Source: Polytrichum commune (Eukaryota; Streptophyta; Polytrichopsida; Polytrichales; Polytrichaceae). From it: a stretch of 64,000 nucleotides of DNA. Location of the stretch: positions 990,501 through 1,054,500 of the forward strand of contig OX485805.1 in NCBI GenBank assembly GCA_950295325.1. The letters run 5' to 3'. Below, piece after piece: positions 44,042-54,640 of this stretch (positions within the stretch are counted from its first letter, which is position 1; every line of letters starts with the position of its first letter). The notes below the pieces were generated by a model that worked only from the letters and a program-made list of their open reading frames with translations, was not told where the DNA came from and ran no database searches. A program made the translations under genes and the position numbers.

Positions 44042-44498
44042 TTGATGTCCTCATCAATGCCTACGCTTCTTTTTATTGGAATGTCTAGCCTTAATTTCTT
44101 CAAAGTGCTTTACCAATTCCTTGCCGTTCATCATGTCTCTTGCCGCTACCAAACGGCTTCTTTCTCATGGTATCCTCACCATTTCACCAAGTACTCCTTT
44201 GTTCATTTTTTTTCTTTTTCACTTGGGCTTCCTACACTTGAGGATGCCCTCCTACCTCATGTTCCAAATGACATCCACAAGGTCGGGAGGTGGCCTAATC
44301 ACTTGCTTGTAATTTGGCCACAAGGTGTCGTCCTTAAATGGCTTTAGGAATGAGACATGAAATGTTGGATGCACTTTGATCTCGGGCGGTAATTCCAACT
44401 TATACATGTCCTTGAACACTTGTTCCACAATGGGAAATGAAGCTCCAATTTTGGACATGACCTTTGGAGTGAGGCCTTCCGGTTAAGTGAAGTTGTTC
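44042..44498 (-). pseudogene. Chromodomain and integrase C-terminus remnant, copy J
   Basis: Same motifs as copy C (IKVHPTFHVSFLKPF on the minus strand). It has one T fewer in the poly-T run at about 44205-44212. Confidence 0.65.
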
Positions 44499-45569
44499 AC
44501 ATTCAACAACATCTTTTGGCCCACCTCATTCTCCACTTCGCGTCTTCCGGCACTGACTTGCACTTCGTAGCACATTCGGGCTTTCTCCACCAACAACTTG
44601 GTCATCTCCAAGACTTGTTCTTTTGCTCCTTGGCCAAGTCCTCACCATCTTGGTTGAACTCTAGTGTTGAATGTGCCCCCTCGAGAGCTAGGTTAATAGG
44701 TTGGAGCGCATCCACTCCATAAGCCACCACGAAAGACCACCCCTTGTGTCGCCAAGTGCGTGGCTACATTGCAATTACACTCCGCTCGACCCACATAGTC
44801 CGCCCAATCTCCTTGGTCCGCCCCCACCAAGTTCCTCAAGTATTGCTTCAAGTCTCCATTCACACGCTTTGTTTTCCCATCCATTTGGGAATACACGGCC
44901 GTGCTAAACCTTAGTTTCAATACAACCTCCTTAGAGAAATGCATTGAAAATGCACTTGTGAACTTTGGATCTTGATCCCACACAATCACTCTTGGCAACC
45001 CGTGGTGCCTCAACCATCCTTTGAGAAAAGGCTATGCGGTCTCCAACGCGGTGGCGGTTTCCACAATCGGCACCATGTGTGCCCACTTGGCAAACCGCTC
45101 TACCATCAACAAGATGGCATCATACCCATGTGACTCCGGCAAACTTGTGATCAAGTCCATGCACATACTATGCCATGGCGCCGACGGGATAGGCAAAGGT
45201 TGCAAGAAACCGCCTTGCTTTTGGTAAGAGGCTCGGTTCACTTGGCACTTTGATTCAAGCCTTCACAAAGTGGGCTATATCTTCCTTTATGCACCGCCAA
45301 TGGTACCTCCATGACACCATTCTATGGCGGTTTTTTCTTTCTCCTCTAAGGCCGGCAATAGGACTATCAAATTCTTCTTTCAAAACCGATAGCCTCAACT
45401 TGCCTTGTGGCACATACACCCAACTTTGCTTGCACTTGAACAATCCGTCCACCAACTTAACTTCTTTGAGCACCTTACTCTTGCGAAGTTCACCTAAAAG
45501 CTTTTGTGCTTTTGGGGTAGTTAATTTACCCCTCCCGTATCTTGCATCACAAGTTTCCTTCGCCGGCAC
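44499..45569 (-). pseudogene. Integrase remnant, copy J
   Basis: Shared amber at 45032-45034 and the Glu to Lys change (plus strand CTT at 44867-44869), with the same early frame loss at THLATQGVVF as copy C. Confidence 0.8.
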
Positions 45570-46744
45570 ACATTAGCCACAAGGTTTGGATGGTTCTCAT
45601 TACTTGGAACTCATCCGGTCTACTTCGCGCACCCGGCACCACATTTCCACGGTCCGGTTTGTGGATCAAATCCACCTTCATAAGCGCCAAACTATCATGC
45701 CACCGCAATGACTTGGCGCTTACTTGCGCTTGAATGTCAAAATTCTTTTGGGACACATTGTCCATGTAGACCTTTGCTTTGTGCGACCCCAAATAGTGTC
45801 GCCACATCTTCAAGCAATGCACTACGACAAAGAAGTTCTTTGTCATGAGTTGGTTGTCTTCTTTGACAACCATCGAGCTTCATGCTCCCATATGCAATGG
45901 CCATCCATCTTACATCAACAATCCGCCATTGGCAAAGTTAATCACCCCCGTATGCACCTCAAAAGGTTTGTCAAGCTCCGCGAACTTGAGCACGGGCGTC
46001 TAAGAACACTTGCTCTCAAGCTCCCTAAAGACTTGGTGGCAAGGCTCATCCCACTCTTGGGATAGCCATTTCTTCCACAAGTCAGATAAGGTCGGATAAC
46101 CATCAAGCTTAACGCTCTAATATGCAATGGCCATCCATCTTACATTAACCATCCGCCAATGGCAAAGTCACTCGCCCCCCCGTATAGACCTCAAAAGGTT
46201 TGTCAAGCTCCGCGAACTTGAACACGGGTGGCAAAGACAACTTTGTATTAAGCTCCCCAAAGACTTTGGGGCAAGGCTCATCCCACTCTTGAGATAGCCA
46301 TTTCTTTCACAAGTCGCACAAGGTTTGACAACCTTTAAGCTTAATGCTCCCATATGCAATGGGCATCCATCTTGGATCAACATCCACCAATGGCAAAGTC
46401 ACTCGCCCCCGTATACACCTCAAAAGGTTTGTCAAATTCCGCAAACTTGAGCACGGGCGGCGAAGAGAACTTGCTCTCAAGCTTCCCAAAGGCTTTGTGG
46501 CATGGCTCATCCCACTCTTGGGATAGCCATTTCTTGCACGAGCCGGACAAGGTTCGACAACCATGGAGCCTAATGCTCTCATAAGCAATGGTCATCCATC
46601 TTGCATCATTATGCGCCAATGATAAAGTCCTTCGCCTCCATGTGCACCTCAAAATGCTTATGAAAACCCGGAAACTTAACCACATCTTGTGAAGGGAACT
46701 TGCTCTTGAGCTTCCCAAAGGCTTGGTGACAAGGCTCATCCCAC
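45570..46744 (-). pseudogene. RNase H-region remnant with four tandem modules, copy J
   Basis: Same layout as copy C; the four 229-232-bp modules occupy about 45874-46744. The equal unit count supports recent common origin of C and J. Confidence 0.7.
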
Positions 46745-48471
46745 TCTTGGGATAGCCATTTCCTCAATAAGTCGAGTAAGGTACTAGCAACCTTAAAACA
46801 AATCTAGAATGAAGTGGTGGTAGTAGTTGGCTAGGCCAACCAATGACCTAAGCCTTTTTTGAATCAAGGGCCAATTCTCCTCTTGGATTGCCTTGAAATT
46901 CTTCATGTTTGTCCACCAACTTCCTTTGTCACCACATGCCTCAAGAACTCAATTTCTTCTTGAGCAAAGTTGTAATTCACTCCTTGGCGGTAACATTTTG
47001 AGCAACACATTGGTGAATACATCCTTGTATCTCACCAACATCCCACAAGTATGGTTTGGGGAGGCCCATCTTTCCTAGCCTCCCCATGAGTTCCTTGGAG
47101 TTGTTCCAATTGAACCACGACCATTATGTTTTTTTTTATTTTTAATTTGGCCCATTAAGACCAAATTCAACTTGGGTCCTCCTACCATAGGAGTCCTTGT
47201 CAATTTGTAGTTCAATTCTTTGCCATCATGGCACATCACAAATGCACCGCAAGCTCACCGGCTTGCGCCTCACATCTTTCATGTGAGTTTCAAAGAAGGT
47301 GTCCTCCAAAGTGAGGGCACCTCATCCATTTTACATAGTGTAAAATGTCCACAAATTCCAATGTCCCACATTATAACGTCAAAGACATCGTCATTACCTT
47401 ATTTCATGGGGTTCACCCTTAGAGACCGCACATTAATGAGCTTGCCCATTATACGCGTCGGCAAGCCCCAACACCTTATGAGCTTCAGCTCATCAAGGAG
47501 TATGTTGACTCTTTGTCAATCCATGAGACTTGGCCTCGGCTTAAGGCTACTAGCCTTGGCAACAAAGCCATCGTCCAACATTCCGTCCTCGGCAACTTGG
47601 CTTGGCTTGGTCCGCAAACCCAACTCTAAACATTCCGTCCGCGGGACAAATTGGTTTGGTACGGTGCCACAAAACCAATTTCTAATAGTTTGTCCGCGGA
47701 ACAAACATGATTTGCCTTGGTAGCACAAAGCCACCTTTCACACTTTGTCCGCGGCACGAACATGAATTGCCTTGGTAGGATCAACCCACCTCCCAACATT
47801 CCGTCCGCGGCACGAGTATGTTTTGCCTTGGTATAATGGGCCAAACTACTTTCGCCCATTTATTTGGGACCAATATCGGCTAAAACCCACTTTGTGGTGA
47901 TGCCCCGCCCAACTTCTTTTCGGGACCATCGGCTTCAATGTTGTTCAAATCTTAAAGATTCCCGATACGTCCTCAAGGAGCTTTGGGGAGTTGAACATGG
48001 TATTCACCACCCGCTTTTGAAACCCCATCTAAAACGATGTGTTTCTTAGCCAACTAGTCAATCTTAGTTGTGCCATTCATTATGGTGGTTAAATCGCAGG
48101 CATAGGCCTAAAAGCCTTGAGTGCCGCATTTGCACCCATTCCAACTTCACCACATTCTAAGCAATTTGGATTGGAATTTCAATCCAACATTACCACCGTC
48201 CAAGCTTTCGGATGCATTCGGTATTCTAGCCCCCGATTACTTTTCGAGGTTTGCGGGAGCCCTTTCAAAGCACTCCTCCATTTTCCTTACCAAATCCACC
48301 CTCATGCCCACCATTGTCATTAGAATCAATGGTATGGTCAAAATTCACTTGCACATGACCCTTGTTCCAATTTGAGCCTCACACCTTTTGGAAACCCCGG
48401 GCTCACCATCATAACCCGCATTTTTGATAGCCATGTCTACCTCAAAGTGCTAGCTCAAATATTGGAACCCT
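46745..48471 (-). pseudogene. RT remnant and gag/protease region, copy J
   Basis: The RT start and core deletion are as in copy C (46745-47084). The protease-like and gag-like remnants follow, with the minisatellite at 47549-47854. No intact frame is present. Confidence 0.6.
47549..47854 (-). repeat. Minisatellite of about 50-56 bp units, copy J
   Basis: Matches 12945-13250 of copy C in unit order and length. Confidence 0.75.
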
Positions 48472-48483
48472 GCTCTGATACCA
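48472..48483 (-). other. Primer-binding site, copy J
   Basis: The minus strand reads TGGTATCAGAGC, two bases from the 5' LTR. Confidence 0.87.
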
Positions 48484-48485
48484 CG

Positions 48486-49461
48486 TGTCGCAACCCTTGC
48501 TAGTCCCCCTTGACCATCTTGGCAATTTTCATTTCCTAGCAAAGGTTACGAGTGCTAACCCTTCGCATACCGCCATGCTAATGGTTAGCCCCTCTCACCC
48601 CGGACCTTATAGTTCATAGGAGGGGAACCAACCCTCCTACTTTGCTTTCGGGACTCACCCCTTCAATCGGTAACCAATCCTTAGATGTGGACTTCCATCC
48701 ATGGAAGTCCAATCTCATGTTGATCATCGCGTTGCCGGAGCAACACTACAACAACCCGAACCATACTAGGCAACTATGGCCTCACATTAGGCCAATGCCA
48801 ATGGAGGCCGTGCCGTTCGGCCTCGGGTGGGTGAGGCCACACCACCTCACCCATATAAGCCTCTAGGACTCTACGCGGGGCCCCTACCCCACCGTCAACC
48901 AACCTCTTGTCTCTCTACCAAGAGTTGGGGCCAAGTGGACACTTTCCCTTAGCCGCTGGGCCTAGAAGCCCCCAGCAACTTCAGACCATCATAACTTCCT
49001 TGTATGATGTCTGATCATAACACTTGACCACTCCATCTTCATCTACGCTTCACGTAGATGCCGATGCACTCCTCACTTGCCCCATTCGGGCAAGTGGTGA
49101 GGAAGTTATGCCTGTTTGAACCTTTGCAGTCCCGGGAATCACTCCCAGGCACTGCTGTACCAGGGCGCTGTCCCGGGACAGCGCCCCACTCAAATGGCCA
49201 TAACTCCTAGCTCACACCTCCGATTGAGGTGTTCTTGAGCTTTCTAGAATCACCACGCCATGAGCTACGCATAACTCATCGCCTTCCCCTTGTGCCTCCT
49301 AGTCTCCGTGGGTGGGAGGCGTTCCCAACGCCCGGGGCCCTCACCCACACTAGGATCACTTGGGCCCTCTCACCAACGGCGCCACAAGTCCCGGGTGTCA
49401 CTCCGGGGTCCCCCTTGTGCCCATGGTGTTTCGGGCACTCCTCATGGAGAGGTGCGCGACA
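48486..49461 (-). repeat. 5' LTR of copy J
   Basis: A 976-bp LTR. It differs from the other LTRs of C and J mainly in four substitutions within 33 bp (49274-49306). Confidence 0.93.
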
Positions 49462-50272
49462 GTTAGGAAGGATGTGAAAAGAAAAAATATACGTGAAAGT
49501 AGAAGGTAAGCGACACATTTATGTGTAACAGTAATTGTCAAAGATTTAAAAATTAATGTTGAGCATAGTAGGGTGGTAACAACACTAAATATAATGAAAC
49601 ACACACCCCATATTTTGTGTAGTTATTTCATCACGGAATTAGCAATGTCATTTGATGGTTGGCGCCACGAAGAGCCACGAAGGCCACACATTAGTAAACT
49701 TGAAGTGAACTTCAAGATGGATTCAAATATCATTAACAGATTGAACTAAAAAGCGACATTGGTAGTTAGTATCTCTTTAACAACGTCCACATACGTTCCT
49801 CATTGGCACACTTGCATGCGAGATAATAGAGCAATGTTCTAGGGTTTAGGGTTTAGGGGAGACAAATAAATAATTTTATTCATCACGACAATGGCCTCAA
49901 GCCTTGGAAACCCTTTCATAATTGCAGCCTCCAAATGGCCCAAACCCCACCTAAATAGGTTTACACTTGAAAGCATTGAATGGAGTTAAAATATTTGTTA
50001 AAATATACCGTCATGACACTTGAAAAAATTAATGTGGCCGCCACCCTTCCTCCTAACGGTGTATGTCATATCCACACAAGACAAAAAAAAAAGATTAAAT
50101 ATCATAGACTAAGTCATATGACGGCTGGGGTATCAAAGGGGCATTGAAAGATGCGCATTTTCTACTATAAAAAAAAACGGGGAATTATGTCAGGAGGTTT
50201 GAAATAACCTCTGCAGGAGAACAAGGCGGGAAAGGCATCTAATGAGGAAGTCCGAGAAACGGAGGTGGATAG
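49462..50272. other. AT-rich flank right of copy J
   Basis: No gene is supported. CATATTTTGTGTAG near 49607 is the reverse complement of a piece in the foldback repeat near 42110. A telomere-like TTTAGGG stretch lies at 49840-49859. A possible core promoter begins at 50273. Confidence 0.45.
49840..49859. repeat. Interstitial telomere-like repeat (TTTAGGG)
   Basis: Two to three units of GGGTTTA, in the opposite orientation to the one at 41013-41037. Confidence 0.7.
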
Positions 50273-50279
50273 TATAAAG
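50273..50279 (+). promoter_or_regulatory. Possible TATA box of the DUF7869-type gene
   Basis: TATAAAG is followed about 30-40 bp later by a pyrimidine-rich start region (CTTCTCCCACTCTTG). A 5'-UTR exon to about 50542 and a long 5' intron with acceptor at 58418-58419 would link it to the ATG at 58425. This is inferred from spacing only. Confidence 0.4.
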
Positions 50280-50542
50280 GGACGCACCCCCCAAAAGTCT
50301 GTCATTTTTTGCTCTTCTCCCACTCTTGAATTCGTAGAGAGAACTCTTAGTCGGAGCTATACTTCAAGGTTCGTGCATGCTGCCGTTCATTAGCACTTAT
50401 CCACAGCATGCAAGTTCATGAGCACCTACCCACAGCATGGAAGCCCACCGTGAACTTTGCAATGAGCTCAAAAACAACACATTTCGGATTATCCGCCGCA
50501 TTATCCGCCGGATTTTGAGGGTTTTAGTGTGACTCTTATCAG

Positions 50543-51075
50543 GTTTGGGTCGGTCGACCCAAACCCCTCCGCTACTATGGGCGGGTTTCAGCCTGACCCT
50601 GATCAGGTTTGGGTCGGTCGACCCAAACCCCTCCACTAGTGTGGGCGGGTTTCAGCCTGATCCAAACCTATCCCCTCGTGAGGCAGGGTCTAGAGTGGAC
50701 AAGGAGCCCATCCAGGCCCTCAAGGTTTGGGTCGGTCGACCCAAACCTATACTCTCATGAGGCAGGTACTAGGGTGGACACGGAGTCCATCCTGCCCCTC
50801 AAGGTTTGGGTCGGTCGACCCAAACCTATACCCTCATGAGGCAGGTACTAGGGTGGACACGGAGTCCATCTTACCCCTCAAGGTTTGGGTCGGTCGACCC
50901 AAACCTATACCCTCATGAGGCAGGTACTAGGGTGGACACGGAGTCCATCTTACCCCTCAAGGTTTGGGTCGGTCGACCCAAACCCACCTTCACATGAGGC
51001 AGGTACTAGGGTGCACACGGAGACCATCCTGCCCCTGAAGGTTTGGGTCAGTCGACCCAAACCCACCCCCACGTG
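50543..51075. repeat. 79-bp tandem array with palindromes (centre GT), left part
   Basis: Palindromes start at 50543, 50607, 50725, 50804, 50883, 50962 and 51041; the last five are exactly 79 bp apart. Spacers read GAGGCAGGTACTAGGGTG and TCC.CCTGCCCCTCAAG. The array continues at 57912 after copy G: 57961 minus 51041, less the 6,841 bp of element plus duplicate, is again 79. Confidence 0.93.
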
Positions 51076-52050
51076 TGTCGCGCACCTCTCCATGAGGAGT
51101 GCCCGAAACACCATGGGCACAAGGGGGACCCCGGAGTGACACCCGGGACTTGTGGCGCCGTTGGTGAGAGGGCCCAAGTGATCCTAGTGTGGGTGAGGGC
51201 CCCGGGCGTTGGGAACGCCTCCCACCCACGAAGATTAGGAGGTACAAGGGTAAGGCCATGAGTTATGCGTAGCTCATGGCGTGGTGATTCTAGAAAGCTC
51301 AAGAACACCTCAATCGGAGGTGTGAGCTAGGAGTTATGGCCATTTGAGTGGGGCGCTGTCCCGGGACAGCGCCCTGGTACAGCAGTGCCTGGGAGTGATT
51401 CCCGGGACTGCCAAGGTTCAAACAGGCATAACTTCCTCAAGACTTGCTCAAATGGAGCAAGTGAGGAGTGCATCGGCATCTACGTGAAGCGTAGATGAAG
51501 ATGGAGTGGTTGGTTGTTATGATCAGACATCATACAAGGAAGTTATGAAGGTCTGAAGCTGCTGGGGGGGTTCTAGGCCCAGCAGCTAAAGGAAAATGTC
51601 CACTTGGCCCCAACTCTTGGTAGAGAGACAAGAGGTTGGTTGACGGTGGGGTAGGGGCCCCGCGTGAAGTCCTAGAGGCTTATATGGGTGAGGTGGTGTG
51701 GCCTCACCCACCCGAGGCCGAACGGCACGGCCTCCATGGGCATTGGCCCATTGTGAGGCCATAGTTGCCTAGTATGGTTCGGGTTGTTGTAGTGTTGCTC
51801 CGGCAACGCGATGATCAACATAGGATTGGACTTCCATGGATGGAAGTCCACATCCAAGAAATGAGTTACCGATTAAGGGGTGAGTCCCGAAAGCAAAGTA
51901 GGAGGGTTGGTTCCCTCCTATGAACTATAAGGTCCGGGGTAGGAGGAGCTAACCATTAGCATGGCGGAATGCGAATGGTTAGCGCTCGTAACCTTTGCTA
52001 GAATTGAAAATTGGCAAGATTGTCAAGGGGGGCTAGCAAGGGTTGCGACA
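51076..52050 (+). repeat. 5' LTR of copy G
   Basis: A 975-bp LTR, TGTCGCGC to GTTGCGACA. It is unusually rich in inverted repeats: a perfect 24-bp palindrome at 51351-51374, a TGGACTTCCAT hairpin at 51827-51850, an 8-bp stem at 51477-51497, and others. Confidence 0.93.
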
Positions 52051-52052
52051 CT

Positions 52053-52064
52053 TGGTATCAGAGC
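52053..52064 (+). other. Primer-binding site, copy G
   Basis: TGGTATCAGAGC, two bases after the 5' LTR, complementary to the 3' end of initiator tRNA-Met. Confidence 0.88.
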
Positions 52065-53600
52065 AGGGTTCCAAGTTTTGAGCTCGCACTTTGAGGGAAA
52101 CATGGGTATCAAAAATGCGGGTTATGATGGTGAGCCCGGGGTTTCTAAAAGGTTGTGAGGCTCAAATTGGAACAAGGATCATGTGCAAGTGGAATTTGAC
52201 CATACCATTGGTTCAAATGACAATGGTGGGCATGAGGGTGGATTTGGTAAGGAAAATGGAGGAGTGCTTTGAAAAGGGCTCCCGCAAACCTCAAAAAACA
52301 TTTGGGGCCTAGAATACCGAAAGCACCCAAAACCTTGGAGGGCATTAATGTTGGATTGAAATTCCAATTCGAAATGCTTGGAAGGTATTGATGTTGGAAT
52401 GAATTTGGTGCTAATGAGGCACCCGGGGCCTCTTAAGGCCTATGTGCGCTATTCAAACGCACAAATGAAGGATACACCTAAAACGGACGAGCTTTCTAAG
52501 AAATGCATCATTTTAGGTGGGGTTTTAAAAGCGGGTGGTGGATGCCTTGTTTAAGTCCCCAAGGCTTCTTGAGGACACGGTGGGGACCATCAAGTTTGCA
52601 AGAGCATTGAAGCCAATGGTCCCAAAGAGAAGTTCGGCGGCGCATCACCACAAGTGGCTTTAGCCAAAGTAGGTCCCAAAGAAATGAGTGCAAATTGTTT
52701 GGTCCATTTTACTTAGGCAAAACATGTTGGTGCCGCGGACGGAATGTTGAAAGGTGGCTTTATGCTTCCAAAGCAAATTATACTTGTGCCGCGGACGGAA
52801 TGTTGGGAGGTGGGTTTGTCCTACCAAGGCAATTCATGTTCGTGCCGCGGACGGAGTGTGGGAAGGTGGCTTTGTGCTACCAAGGCAAAACATGTTTGTT
52901 TTGCGGACAAATTATTAGAAATTGGTTTTGTGGCACCAAACCAATTTGTCCCGCGGACGAAATGTTTAAAGTTGGCTTTGCGGACCAAGCCAAGCCAAGT
53001 TGCCGAGGACCAAATGTTGGACGATGGCTTTGTGGCCAAGGCTAGTAGCCTTAAGCCGAGGCCAAGTATTTTGTACCTTGAGGCTCAAATGAATGGGAGG
53101 CTTGTCTCATGGGTTGACAAAGAGTTAAGGCATTCTTTCATGACCCCAAAGCTCACAAGGGAGTTGGGGTTTGCCGATTGGTAGAGTGGTGAAGCCCACC
53201 AAGGTGCGGTTTGGAAAGGGTGAACCGCATGAGACAAAGGAGGCCGCGATGCATGTAACCTTTCAATGTGGGACATTGGAATTTTGTCAAAATTTCACAC
53301 CATGTGAAATAGATGAAATGCATGTCATTGTGAAGGCCGCCTTCTTTGAAAGTCACATGATAGATGTGAGGTGCAAGCCGGTGTGCTTGCCGTGCATTAT
53401 GATGTGTCATAATGGCAAAGAATTGAGGTTCAAATTGACAAGGACTCCTATGGTAGGAGGACCCAAGTTGAATTTGGTCTTAATGGACCAAATGAAATAT
53501 GGTAAACATAATGGTCCTGGTTCAATTGAAGCAACTCCAAAGAACTCATGGGGAGGCTAGGAAAGATGGGCCTCCCCCAAACCATACTTGTGGGATGTTG
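52065..53600 (+). pseudogene. Gag/protease-region remnant, copy G
   Basis: Fragmented frames. The stretch LEFCQNFTPCEIDEMHVIV and AAFFESHMIDVRCKPVCL, then CHNGKELRFKLTR, looks like the C-terminal part of a retropepsin domain and its link to RT, but no DTG/DSG active site is seen. The first 600 bp (gag N-terminus by position) has only short open pieces. The minisatellite lies at 52730-53040. Confidence 0.45.
52730..53040 (+). repeat. Minisatellite of 50-56 bp units, copy G
   Basis: Unit starts at 52730, 52786, 52842, 52898, 52948 and 52999, with GTGCCGCGGACGGAATGTTG as the best-kept core. Spacings of 50, 51 and 56 shift the frame between units, so it does not encode a uniform peptide repeat. 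Confidence 0.85.
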
Positions 53601-53880
53601 GTGAGATACAAGGATGTATTCACCAATGTGTTGCTCAAAATGTTACCGCCAAGAAGTGAATTGCAACTTTGCTCAAGAAGAAATTGAGTTCTTGAGGCAT
53701 GTGGTGACAAAGGAAGTTGGTGGACGAACATGAAGAATGTGAAGGCAATCCAAAAGGAGAATTGGCCCTTGATTCAAAAGGGCTTAGGTCATTTGTTGGC
53801 CTAGCCAATTAGTACCACAACTTCATTCAAGAGTTTTCTAAGGTTGCTAGGACCTTATTCAACTTATTGAGGAAAATGGC
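53601..53880 (+). pseudogene. Reverse transcriptase remnant, copy G, catalytic core deleted
   Basis: VRYKDVFTNVLLKMLPPR ends at about 53655; the next residues in another frame are CNFAQEEIEFLRHVVTKE, which in complete enzymes sit after the YxDD palm. KGLRSFVGLAN and FIQEFSKVARTLFNLL follow, from the thumb/connection. A deletion of roughly 200 codons is implied at 53655-53662. Confidence 0.8.
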
Positions 53881-54640
53881 TATCCCAAGAGTGGGATGAG
53901 CCTTGTCACCAAGCCCTTGGAAAGCTCAAGAGCAAGTTCTCTTCACAAGATGTGGTTAAGTTTCCGGGTTTTCATAAGCATTTTGAGGTGCACATGGAGA
54001 CGAAAGACTTTATTTGGCGGATGTGGATGTAAAAAAATAAAAAATGGCCATTGCACATGGGAGCATGAAGCTCGATGGTTGTAAGACCTTGTCCGACTTG
54101 TGAAAGAAATGGCTATCCCAAGAGTGGGACTAGCCTTATCACCAAGTCTTTGGGGAGCTTAAGAGCAAGTTCTCTTCACCGCCCGTGCTCAAGTTCATGG
54201 AGTTTGACAAACCTTTTGAGGTGCATACGGGGGCGAGTAACTTTGCCAATGATGGATTGTTAATGTAAGATGGATGGCCTTTGCATATGGGGGCTTGAGG
54301 CTCGATGGTTGTCAAAGAAGACAACCAACTCATGACAAAGAACTTCTTTGCCGTAGTGCATTGCTTGAAGATGTGGCGACATTATTTGGGGTCGTACAAA
54401 GCAAAGGTCTACATGGACAATGTGTCCTAAAAGTATTTTAACGTATACAAGCACAAGTGAGCGCCAAGTCATTGCGGTGGCATGATAGTTTGGCGCTTAT
54501 GAAGGTGGATTTGGTCCACAAACCGGACCATGGAAATGTGGTGCCGGATGCGCTAAGTAGACCGGATGAGTTCCAAGTAATGAGAACCATCCAAACCTTG
54601 TGGCTAATGTGTGCCGGCAAAGGAAACTTGTGATGCAAGA
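53881..54640 (+). pseudogene. RNase H-region remnant with two modules, copy G
   Basis: Two copies of the KWLSQEWD...PPVLKF.EFDKPFEVHTGAS block (anchors 53960 and 54193) are followed by KEDNQLMTKNFFAVVHC, WRHYLGSYKAKVYMDN and a tether segment. Stops and frameshifts are frequent. Confidence 0.7.

Larger units (their letters stand above)
42264..49461 (-). mobile_element. Complete Ty3/gypsy chromovirus-type element, copy J
   Basis: A 7,198-bp minus-strand element with target duplicates GTTAG at 42259-42263 and 49462-49466. It is almost identical to copy C throughout. The differences I could see are one T fewer in the run near 44209, a base change near 48062 (AATC for AAGC), and a cluster in the 5' LTR (49274, 49280, 49286, 49306). 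It shares all coding defects of copy C. Confidence 0.93.

Noticed and set aside
7659-49461. Copies C and J as two ends of a segmental duplication
   Set aside because: The similarity stops exactly at the LTR ends, and each copy has its own 5-bp target duplication (ATAGC and GTTAG), so they are separate retrotransposon insertions.
50543-51062. CRISPR-like array (regular palindromic repeats with spacers)
   Set aside because: The spacers are themselves repeated units, no cas genes occur, and the sequence context is plant nuclear DNA. It is a tandem satellite-like array.
50545-51261. Overlapping short frames with WVGRPK or FGSVDPN repeats
   Set aside because: They are translations of the 79-bp palindrome array in overlapping frames; no codon bias, start context or homologue supports a protein.
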